Of a stretch of 21,511 bases of DNA, positions 1 to 8,530 are shown in pieces. The notes below the pieces were generated by a model. The model was given only the letters and a program-made list of their open reading frames with translations, did no database searches and was not told the DNA's origin. This DNA is from Pelargonium nanum. Its lineage: Eukaryota; Streptophyta; Magnoliopsida; Geraniales; Geraniaceae. Location of the stretch: positions 1 to 21,511 of the forward strand of contig JAYMTF010001749.1 of NCBI GenBank assembly GCA_036897485.1, written 5' to 3'. The position numbers and the translations under genes were made by a program. Position 1 is the first letter of the stretch. Every line of letters begins with the position of its first letter.

Positions 1-215
1 GCCCTAACCGTAAAAAAAATGTGACTTTTTTTGCGACCCCCAATCGAGACTCACTAATTGTCAACCACAGTGGCTCTACTCTCAATAGCCTTCAAATCCA
101 ACGGCACCGAAAAAAAGCTTTATATGCCCACTAAACTTATGATATGTCATAAACAAGCTTGAAGAGAACAAAAAAATTATTTACAATTTTTTATTTTTTA
201 TTTTTACTTTTATTT
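1..215. other. AT-rich intergenic sequence at the left edge
   Basis: No reading frame, splice pattern or RNA gene can be supported here. Short poly-A and poly-T runs are present. Confidence 0.5.
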
Positions 216-469
216 GGGTGAAATGCTTCCAGACCCCTTGAACTCGTTTTTTTTTTTATAGATTTGGCCCCTCATTAGCCACGCTGGACGTCTGATGTGG
301 CATGCCTACGTGGCAAAACCGTTGACGTGGCATGGTCAACCGGCTACAACAGGTTAAAGGGGGTAAATAATAAAAAATTCCAATCCATGGTTCGAAACAG
401 CCAATGTCAGAGTGTAGGGGCCAACTCTATAATAAAAATAGTTCAAGGGATCTGAAAACATACATTTAC
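216..469. mobile_element. Short MULE-type inverted-repeat element
   Basis: The left arm from 216 (GGGTGAAATGCTTCCAGA, then CCCTTGAACT, then TATAGATTTGGCCCC) is matched by the reverse complement of the right arm ending about 469 (GTAAATG, TTTTCAGATCCCTTGAACT, TATAGAGTTGGCCCC). Arms are about 65 bp. The inside is rich in ACGTGGC-like words and includes GCCGGTTG, shared with the element at the right edge of the window. Flanking target duplications could not be settled. No coding capacity, so non-autonomous. The remaining stretch to about 900 is ordinary promoter-side sequence of the GH79 gene. Confidence 0.65.
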
Positions 470-902
470 TTACAAATTTCCACCATGGTTCAAGTTTCAC
501 TTATTTACAAAATTGTCACCACCTACTTTGTCCAAAACCCATAGGATTAACACCTAAAAAATGAGACATATAGATAGAGTTTAAACTAATAAAACCCAAA
601 CGACAATAACATTCATTCCTTCCCTCTACCAAGATATGAAAATCTTTGTAAAAACCCAACAAACGCATAACTTAAACTTGAAGCTATCTCACACCTGAAG
701 CAACCAAAAAATTTAATACTCAACTGTTTCACAATTCACACCACCTAACCCACGAGAAAATTTTAGTGCCTCCTCCTCCAGTTAATTCGTTAAACCCATT
801 TGCAGACAAATCTGACACCGACCCATTTCACCCAGTACCGACTTCTTGTCGCAGAGTGTATCCATATAATCCAAGATTGGGTGAGAAACTCACTTGTCTT
901 TG

Positions 903-912
903 TATAAAAATA
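903..912 (+). promoter_or_regulatory. Probable TATA box of the GH79 gene
   Basis: TATAAAAATA lies about 30 nt upstream of a pyrimidine-rich stretch at 930-950, which would place transcription start near 935. The stretch from there to 1007 would be the non-coding first exon. The placement is inferred from spacing only. Confidence 0.45.
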
Positions 913-1007
913 TCATTTTTATTTTTGGTAAAGTTGTTGTTGTTTCTTCTTTAGTTTATGAGAGGAGCTTCACTCATGTCCCACTCTCCAGACTTCTTCA
1001 ATCTCAG

Positions 1008-1771
1008 GTTAGTTCCTCAACTATGGTGATTTTTGTCTGCATATATAAAAATGAACAGAAAAGTGTAATCTTTGATCTGGGTTGTGCTCAATTTTAATGG
1101 GTTGTGCTCATTTTTGTTTGCTTGATTTCTCTTTCTTCTGTCAATTAGTTTTGCAGTTTTGTTCTCATTTATACAGATAAATAGTATTTTATGGCTGTCG
1201 GTGGCTTTGTTTTCTGAATTGCTGTTTCTGCAAATTGTCATTACTCTCTGGAGACTTGGAGAATTCGAATCCCTATGCTATTATGATTGGTATTTTTTCT
1301 TAGAATTTGTTTTGGATCCTCTTCTGCTTGGGATTTATAGATGTTTCACTGACCATTCTTGCACTTTCTTTTGTTTTCATTTTTTGATGCCCAAAAGATC
1401 TGCTTTCATGTTTTGTTTATCAGTGTTTTGGTTTTGGATGTCACAATGTAGAAACCTGAAAACATGAATAGGATACAGGTATAGTGTCTTGTCTTCTGGT
1501 GTTTGGATACTAGGAAAATTAGGCTTCAAATGACTCACTCTGTGTATACAATGATGCCTTCTATTTTCTATCTTCAATGGGAAATGTTATGCAATTCCAA
1601 TGACAGCCAAAACTCCAACAAATGATTCAATTTCTCGGGTAGCTTTTACTTGTGGAAGTGTCTAGCTTCCTTGAGACAAACGGCGAGCCTAGATCTAAAT
1701 TCATGTCTCCCTCACCCTGAATCACAACGTGTCTACTTTTTCTCATTTGAGCTTTTATCTTTTTGTTGCAG
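1008..1771 (+). other. Intron in the 5'UTR of the GH79 gene
   Basis: A donor (CTCAG, then GTTAGT at 1008) and a strong acceptor (TTTTTGTTGCAG ending at 1771) frame a T-rich, stop-filled stretch of 764 nt just ahead of the start codon. The acceptor is clear; the donor is the best upstream candidate and is less certain. Short open frames here are chance. Confidence 0.6.
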
Positions 1772-1790
1772 CTACTTTGAATGAGATTTG

Positions 1791-4412
1791 ATGGCGGAGA
1801 GGATCCTGAAATTTGCACCATTGAGCTTCTGTCTCTCATTGTTTCTCGTTCTAGTTTTTCTACCCGCGATTTCGTCTCAGAATGTTCCTGGTACAACGAT
1901 TATTATTAATGGGAACACAAAAGTTGGTGAAACTGATGATAATTTCATTTGTGCTACTATTGATTGGTGGCCTCATGATAAGTGTGACTATAATCAATGT
2001 CCGTGGGGGTATTCATCCGTGACAGATCTGGTAAGACTTGAAACAATTATACTTACATTGCAAATAGAGAAGAAGGAAATGGAATATTGATTAATGCTAT
2101 GTGATATTCATTTACAGGACTTGTCACATCCTTATCTTTCAAAGGCAGTACAAGGTTTGCACTTTTGGATCTCTAACTTGCATTATTTTGAATAAACTTC
2201 ATTTATGATTCAAACTCTGGCTTTATTTGTGGCAGCTTTCAAGAGCTTGAGGTTAAGAATTGGAGGTTCTTTGCAAGATCAAGTATTGTATGATATTGGA
2301 AATTTAAGGTCTCCATGCCATCCATTTAGAAAGATGAAAAATGGGTTGTTTGGATTTTCAAAGGGATGTTTACGCCTGAACAGGTGGGATGAGCTAAACA
2401 ACTTTTTCAAGGAGACGGGGTAAGATTAATTTGTAACCTGTAAGTTATTTGTGTGGTTTTAGTGGCAAATCATTGAAGAACTATATTATTATGTTCACTA
2501 TCATGTTCTCCACTTCTCTATATATTAGAGTGTGTTTTGGCAATAAATTTGTAAGGTTTATGTCACCATTGTAGGGCCATTGTGACTTTTGGCTTGAATG
2601 CACTTTATGGGCGGCACCAGATGAAGAGGGGCGCTTGGGGCGGAGACTGGGACTCTACTAATGCTCGTAACTTTATCAGCTACACCGTTTCAAAGGGATA
2701 CCAGATAGATTCATGGGAATTTGGTTAGTAGCTGTGAGCTAAGGTCGTAGTTGTTTCTACTGTTGATTGTTGCATCACTTGTATATATGATGTGCCGTTG
2801 CAGGCAACGAGTTGAGTGGAAATGGGATTGGTGCAAGTGTTGGTGTTCAACAGTATGCGACAGACATAATCAAACTAAAAGCTATCATCGATGAGTTATA
2901 CTCAAAATCCCAGTCAAAACCTTCTCTTGTAGCGCCCGGGGGATTCTTTGATCAAGAGTGGTATAAGAAGCTTCTTCAGGTTTCAGGTTCAAATGTGGTT
3001 AATGTCATGACTCATCATATATACAACCTGGGTGCAGGCAAGTTTAGTACCTAAATATTGTACTGTACACTGATTATTCTCTCCAAAACTTTTGAGACAG
3101 TAGCTAATAGTTCTCTTTCAGGTATTGATCCCAATCTTGTGCACAAGATATTGGATCCCCAGTACTTGAACAGGGTATCAAAAACTTTTGACACTCTGAA
3201 GCAAACCATTGAGACAAATGGTCCTTGGGCATCTGCTTGGGTTGGAGAATCTGGTGGAGCCTTTAATAGTGGCGGTCGTCATGTGTCCAACACATTTGTA
3301 AACAGCTTTTGGTAATGTTTGATTCCTTTCCCGTTTTGTCGAACAAGAATCAGAAAGATGAGGTCTCAACTAAGCAACAATATCCGTCTGATTGAACCTT
3401 TGCTTTTGAATTTTAGGTACTTGGATCAGCTTGGAATGGCATCTAAGTATAATACCAAAGTGTATTGTCGCCAGACTTTAGTTGGAGGGAACTATGGTCT
3501 CCTCAATACAACAACACTTGTTCCCAACCCTGATTACTATAGGCAAGAGCATCTATTTCAAATCGAGTTGTCTACGTTTCTTATGCATGAGGGCTTGTCT
3601 AATCTTTACAATATTTGTTTTCCTTAACAGTGCACTTCTATGGCATCGGCTTATGGGAAAAGGTGTTCTTGATGTCACCAGCAATGCTTCGCCATTCTTA
3701 CGCTCGTACGCCCATTGTTCAAAAGGAAGAGTAAGGATATAGCTAAAATTTGCATATATATGCACCTAGTAGCGGAGCCAGGATGTGGGATAGGCATATA
3801 AACTATGATCTCAACCTTATCAGAGAAATCATATTGGACTCAGATGTTCATTATGAAAGTGGTGAATTTACCTAATATTTACTGAAGTTTTAGGAGATAG
3901 CATAGGCAGCTGCCTACTACAGCCCACCCCTAGCTCCGCCACTTATGCACCTCGTTTACTTTGCGACAACACTAATTTTGTTTCTTTTTCACTTCTATCC
4001 CATGTTGTTGTTGTTGTTGCAGTCTGGTGTGACTCTACTAGTTATCAACTTAAGCAACCAGAGTGATTTTACTATCAAAGTTGAGAGCAGTATGAGCCTG
4101 GAGTTGAGTAAAGCGAAAAGCGTTGAGCTCGAAGGGTCCTTAATGCGTGGACTTAAGAAGACGGTTTCATGGGTTGGGAGCAAAACAAGTGAGGAAGGAT
4201 TACTGAGAGAGGAGTACCATCTGACCCCAAAAGACGGGTACCTTAGAAGCCAAGTTATGCTTCTCAATGGAGCTCTGTTGCAGCTCGCGACAGACGGGGA
4301 CATACCAAGCTTGAACCCTACCCTTCGCGACGCTACATCTCCAGTATCTGTTGCTCCTTTGTCCATGGCATTCATAGTATTTCCAAACTTGGATGCTCCA
4401 GGTTGTGTATAA
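1791..4412 (+). CDS. Heparanase-like protein, GH79 beta-glucuronidase family (nine coding exons)
   Basis: Exons: 1791-2030, 2118-2154, 2236-2419, 2575-2723, 2804-3037, 3122-3311, 3417-3542, 3631-3730, 4023-4412. Together they give 1650 nt and 549 aa, and every phase joins cleanly. Residues 1-29 form a signal peptide (hydrophobic run, then AISS before Gln). The GH79 barrel follows: IGGSLQD near 99, WEFGNE at 201-206 with the predicted acid/base Glu206, THHIYNLG near 275, and WVGESGG with the predicted nucleophile Glu324. The tail from about 380 (TLLVINLSNQSDF, EEYHLTP) is the family's C-terminal beta domain. Known role of the family: retaining endo/exo-beta-glucuronidases; plant members trim glucuronic acid from arabinogalactan proteins or from flavonoid glucuronides in the wall or vacuole. 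Substrate cannot be told from sequence. Length fits Arabidopsis homologues (about 540 aa). Two introns, after exons 5 and 7, have GC donors. Start chosen at ATG 1791 because the signal peptide begins there. Confidence 0.95.
3768..3943. mobile_element. 176-bp TIR element (MITE) in intron 8 of the GH79 gene
   Basis: The ends AGTAGCGGAGCCAGG and, reversed, AGTGGCGGAGCTAGG are 15-bp terminal inverted repeats with two mismatches. The element is bracketed by a perfect 9-bp direct repeat TATGCACCT at 3759-3767 and 3944-3952. There is no coding capacity. A 9-bp duplication suits Mutator-like elements; an 8-bp hAT reading is also possible. It lies entirely within the intron 3731-4022, and the splice sites are intact. 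Confidence 0.8.
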
Positions 4413-4460
4413 ATGATGTATCATATATTATTTTGTGTTTGTGCTTGTGCTTGTGCTATA

Positions 4461-4466
4461 AATAAA
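4461..4466 (+). terminator. Polyadenylation signal of the GH79 gene
   Basis: AATAAA stands 49 nt after the stop codon, right after a TGTGCT hexamer repeated about three times (4440-4458). The hexamer may be part of the far-upstream element. Cleavage would fall near 4480-4500. Confidence 0.6.
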
Positions 4467-4499
4467 CACATTATAGTTGTGGAACTGCAGTTTGTTACA

Positions 4500-5261
4500 T
4501 GAAGCACATGTTAATATTATTTATAGTTGGAGGTAAACTTTTTTATTACAATGCTATAAGTTTTCTTAGTTTGTTATATTTACAATGAAAAAATATGTTT
4601 CATACATAAAAATTATTGTATTTCCCTTGTATCTAGTTTTCTACTCGAACTAAGTGCTTGTTTGGTTACACTACTGCCCGAATTTTAGAAAGTTCGCGTG
4701 TGATTTGTTTCACCCATAGGAAAAATGTAAGGTGGTTTTGGTGACTTCCAGCAACAACTCTGCTACTAATAGCATTTGTACTTTTTTTTTTTTTTTTGCG
4801 TAATTTATTTCTAAGTTTCTTCGTTTTTGGCTCACATTGTTAAGGTAAATCTTCACTACTATGCAAAATATTGTGATATTCTAGTGCAAGTAGTTTTTTT
4901 GTTTGTTCTTTTATAACAATGTTCAGTAAGCATTTGAATTTCATTTATGAATTATGACTGCAAATTTAAGTGTGCATAAGTTGGGTCGACCTTGACCATT
5001 TATCTTCAAAATGATACATGATTCATATGTACAATTGATATGATATTTCGATTAGATCAATTGATAACATTGTTAAGTTGGTCAAATATGATGCATAATT
5101 AATAAGTATAGTCGAATTGATTTGTAGATGAGGTTGACCATACAACAACCGACTTAACTTACATCCATTTGTGTGTGTTGAAATTGAATGTTACACCAAC
5201 TTGGTATGAGTCATTACTTATAATATGGTGTGATAAATTTATTACATGTCTCCAATAGATT
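4500..5261. other. AT-rich intergenic sequence between GH79 gene and LTR candidate
   Basis: No gene is seen. A T16 run lies at 4782-4797. The words AAGTGCTTGTTTG at 4651-4663 recur at 6457-6469, suggesting decayed transposon ends. Confidence 0.4.
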
Positions 5262-5863
5262 TGTAACGACGGTTTTACGCATGTTTGAACTGGTAAACAC
5301 ATGCAAGTACACAAGATTGCTTGTCGTATTGTTCTAGTGTTACGGTATTTTTCTAAGTGTGATTCTCTAAATCCAATATGCACTGTCAATTGTTGATGTC
5401 CATTAAGGGCACGTTGGTGGTTGTGTCTTAAACCTATGACATGCGTGAGACAACACACCAAAGATTGGAGTTTAGATATGGTTTCGAGGCATCGCCTAGT
5501 AAGATTTCGGTCGGAATCACAAGAAGAGAGAAAGTTAAATGCAATTGTGAGGGATCCGCTTCTCTTACCAAGAGTGGGGTATTTATATATATTATCATTT
5601 TTGTCATGTGTCGATCCGTGATTGGTCGGTGGCAAGGTGTGGTACATTTCGGTTCCACTTGTGGCTTGAGCTATTGCTTCCCGAGCATGTCGTACGCGGG
5701 TGTCGGTCAAATTCGAGAGTTCCCATGTGCTACTCGTGTTTAGGTGAACGTCGAAGCCCCTAAAAGACTTTATTGCTCGGGGTAGGGTCCTAGGGTTTCG
5801 AGTATTACGAATCATCGTTGTATAGTTTGGCGAGATGAGGATGCTCCAAACTCTGTCGCGACA
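5262..5863 (+). mobile_element. Candidate solo LTR, 602 bp
   Basis: The segment starts TGTAACGAC and ends GTCGCGACA, an imperfect terminal inverted repeat (7 of 9) with the TG...CA ends of LTRs. It is flanked by a 5-bp direct repeat AGATT at 5257-5261 and 5864-5868, the duplication size of LTR retrotransposons. A TATA-like stretch (GGGGTATTTATATATATT near 5575) sits about mid-element, as in a U3/R junction. No primer-binding site follows 5863, which favours a solo LTR. Against it, sequence after 5868 stays GC-rich, so part of an internal region could remain. Orientation is from the TATA. Confidence 0.55.
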
Positions 5864-5868
5864 AGATT

Positions 5869-6340
5869 TTGGGCGAGCAGGCGTGCGGATGGGCAAGCGG
5901 GCTACGCAAGGGGCCTTGGTCTCTACCTCTATTACGACATCGAAAAAGTTGTCGGGATAGGAGTTGGGGTGGGCGCGTAAATGGCTTTGGGAAAGCTTCT
6001 TATGGCCTTAGTCTTGCTCCTCATGGTTTTTGGCATAGCCAAAGGTCTGGGACAAGACCAATGAATTTGAACGTTCGCCGATGGTCTCGGATTAGAAAAT
6101 TGACTTTTGGGCATGACCGATGGACTTAGCACTCGGTGTTGGGTGTCACCAATGGTCATGTTCTATGGGCGTGTGCATTAGGCTCACGCTTTGGGCACAA
6201 AGTCTCCAGTCATGTGCTTAGGGCGCACATTTTAGATCCGCATTTCGGGAACAAATCCGTGAAGCTGCGTTTTGAATTTTGATCGTCGTGAGATGGAGAT
6301 GACGTGGCGCTCGGGTGTCACGTGTCATGTTGTCATTCGC
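5869..6340. other. Unexplained GC-rich block
   Basis: Base composition is clearly higher in G+C than the AT-rich surroundings. No long open frame has recognisable protein similarity, and frames on both strands look like composition artefacts. Words such as CCRATGG and TTGGGC recur irregularly. Most likely it is decayed retrotransposon sequence next to the LTR candidate. Confidence 0.4.
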
Positions 6341-6456
6341 CAAATAAACTTGTGATTTTTTATGTATCATTAAATGAAAATTATTATGTTTTTTCTCTTT
6401 GTACATGGATAAAAAAATTATAAAATGTTTGTTTGTTACTGCTCATTACAATTTTT

Positions 6457-6990
6457 AAGTGCTTGTTTGTTTTACCTAGTGCCTCCTTGAAGGAAGTGTC
6501 ACATAAGCACAACTTAAAGGAGACAAATGTCACGTGCAGTTGTTTGTTTGGCAAAATCTCAATTTTGGCTCCTTAAAGGAGCGAAACAGTAGTATGGCTC
6601 CTTAAATTAGGCTTTTGCTGCAAGAGGTTGGGACCTCCATTGGAGATCAATGTTGGCTTTAAGGAGTTGATTTGTGTGTGAGAGAGACTATTATGTCCTC
6701 AAAAATAGAGTTGTTGTGGTGTGATAAAGAAGGTTAGAAGAAGTGAGCTATTGTCATAAATGATACTCTCCAGATAACATAGACATTTTATGACCAACAA
6801 CCAAATGTTCAAAGAGTTAAAGATAAGATTTGCATTGGTTGCTTAAAATCTTGGTAATGATTGCTTTAATCGTATAAAAAGGAGATAGGAGGGAGAGTTT
6901 CAGATCCCACACAGTTGGTTTTTGTTTATGCTGGTGTTGAGCTTCCATTGAAGAGTAGTTGCTGGTGTTTAACCTCCATTAAAGGTATGT
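6457..6990 (+). mobile_element. Probable 5' end and promoter of a DNA transposon (remnant)
   Basis: After AAGTGCTTGTTTG at 6457, the block holds repeated forms of CTCCTTAAAGGAG: 6483-6496, 6512-6522, a near-palindrome GCTCCTTAAAGGAGC at 6568-6582, 6597-6607 and 6657-6669, on both strands. Such subterminal repeats are typical of hAT-like and PIF-like ends. A TATA box (TATAAAAA, 6873-6880) follows, then a 31-bp duplicated stretch (6930-6960 and 6961-6984), and a donor-like AAAG|GTATGT at 6985. No transposase frame is visible downstream. From there to 7394 the sequence is AT-rich with nothing supportable. Confidence 0.4.
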
Positions 6991-7394
6991 TCAAGTTTTG
7001 AGTTAAAAAGTTATTGTGTGGTTATTATGGATGAAAAAACTTGTTTCATACATTAGTATTTACATATAATTGATGAACAATGTCATTTTAACATCTTTAT
7101 TAACCATATTAAAGTAGTGTTGCCAAAAATTGTCAAAGGACTTTGGATTAATTTATATAAACCATATTACTGGTGGGCTATAATTTTAAAACTAATTGAA
7201 ACTTACTATTAAAAAAACTTATTGAAATATGTATGCAAGGTTAAAAAAGAAAAAGCACTTTCAAGTTTTCATTTATTCTTAGTATAATAGGAACAAAAAT
7301 AGAAGCATGTCCTTATAATACCTATCTTTTGTTTATCATATGATGGCCAAAACAAAATTATAATTTATTTTTGAGAATCTAATTGAAGTTTAAA

Positions 7395-8181
7395 GGGATA
7401 ATTATCAAAGACTACCCTGTCTAATTATACACCTTTTGAAATGGGTTACCCTGAACTTTATTTCGTAACTTTTAGTTACCCTAAACTTTCAATCCGTAGG
7501 TCCTCCGTCCGTTAAAGAGCGAAATGACCAAAATACCCTTTGCCATTTTAACATTTGACTACCCTATACTTTCAGATTTGTATCAAATGTTAGGGTTTGT
7601 GTTACATCTGTGTTGGATTTGTATTGGATTTGTTAGTCAAATGTTAGGGTTTGTGTTGGTTGAGGAAATTTTGGGTTTGAGTTGGATTTGTTTTGGATTT
7701 GTGTTGGGTTTATGTTGGATTTGTGTTTGATTGAACAAATTTTGGGTTTGGGTTGGTTTGTGTTGGATTTGTGTTGGGTTTGTGTTGGTTTTTGTTTGAT
7801 TTGTGTTGTTAGATTTGTATTGGGTTTGTGTTGAATTTGTGTTAGATTTGTGTTGGACTTGTGTTAGATTTGTGTTGTTTGAACAAAAAGGAAGTCAATT
7901 TTCCGGATAAACTTTAAATTTTTCGGCGAAACTTTGAAGTTTCCGGCGAACATTCATGAACTTGTTCTTGACCAATGAAGAAGAAGAAGGGTAAAATTGT
8001 CATTTCAATTTTTTTTTGAAGTCATGTGCACAACACATGATGGAAGAGGGTATTTTTCCGTCCATTTGGACCGACGAAATCAAAATTTGAAAGTTTAGAG
8101 TAGCTAAAAGTTACGAAATAAAGTTCAGGATAACCCATTACAAAAGGTGTATTAGACAGAGTAGTCTTTGGTAATTATCCC
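7395..8181. mobile_element. Non-autonomous MULE, 787 bp, with perfect 9-bp TSD
   Basis: The ends start GGGATAATTATC and GGGATAATTACC (reversed), and the inverted arms match for about 100 bp (7395-7490 against 8090-8181). The target duplication AAGTTTAAA is perfect at 7386-7394 and 8182-8190. Nine-base duplications and long TIRs are the Mutator-like hallmark. The inside is a GT-rich degenerate minisatellite plus three CCGGCGAA-like words near 7910-7950. No transposase is encoded. Confidence 0.88.
7585..7885 (+). repeat. GT-rich degenerate minisatellite
   Basis: Units of about 11 nt (GGATTTGTGTT, GGGTTTGTGTT and variants) run for roughly 300 nt, with almost no C on this strand. A longer-period copy is visible in the two stretches that share AAATTTTGGGTTTG (7667-7680 and 7738-7751). 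The open frame through it is a low-complexity artefact. Confidence 0.75.
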
Positions 8182-8190
8182 AAGTTTAAA

Positions 8191-8530
8191 CACTCTTTGA
8201 GTGCACCCTCACATGACCTTACCACAATCAAAATTCAGCCAACAAGATTTTACTATGAAACAATACATGATAACATAAATGCCCAAGTCTTTGAACATTT
8301 TCTATGTTGTAATTGATTTTTCACACTTAAAATTTGATGCACAGTTTGTGACATCCTATGACATACATAACCATATGATGAATAGTACAATACAAATACC
8401 AGTGGTGGGACTGGGACTCGGCTACAACAACACAACTCTCAACACCAACTATTTCTTCTGCACAAATATGAATCAGTGGCCAGCTCTAGTACTCCCCAAA
8501 TCCTAATGAACCCGGTCAATCTCGTTTTGA
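8191..8530 (-). other. 3'UTR and end of the LRR gene
   Basis: This is the region downstream of the LRR stop codon (minus strand). It is AT-rich, with no second gene. No canonical AATAAA could be placed with confidence, so the 3' end is open. It reaches the TSD of the MULE at 8182-8190. Confidence 0.4.

Noticed and set aside
766..954. 62-codon frame upstream of the GH79 gene
   Set aside because: It overlaps the probable promoter, has no similarity I can name, and its later part is T-rich chance coding.
3995..4375. 126-codon frame opposite GH79 exon 9
   Set aside because: It is antisense to a confident exon and has no independent evidence.
4978..5155. Possible inverted repeat TAAGTTGGGTCGACC / reversed GTAAGTTAAGTCGG
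   Set aside because: The match is short and broken; no target duplication or second arm extension.
5159..5896. 245-codon open frame on the minus strand
   Set aside because: It runs through the LTR candidate, has no recognisable domain, and its residue mix (many R, H, T, N) looks like a frame read by chance across moderately GC-rich non-coding DNA.
7524..7730. Frame rich in Leu, Cys, Trp and Phe
   Set aside because: It is a translation of the GT-rich minisatellite, not a membrane protein.
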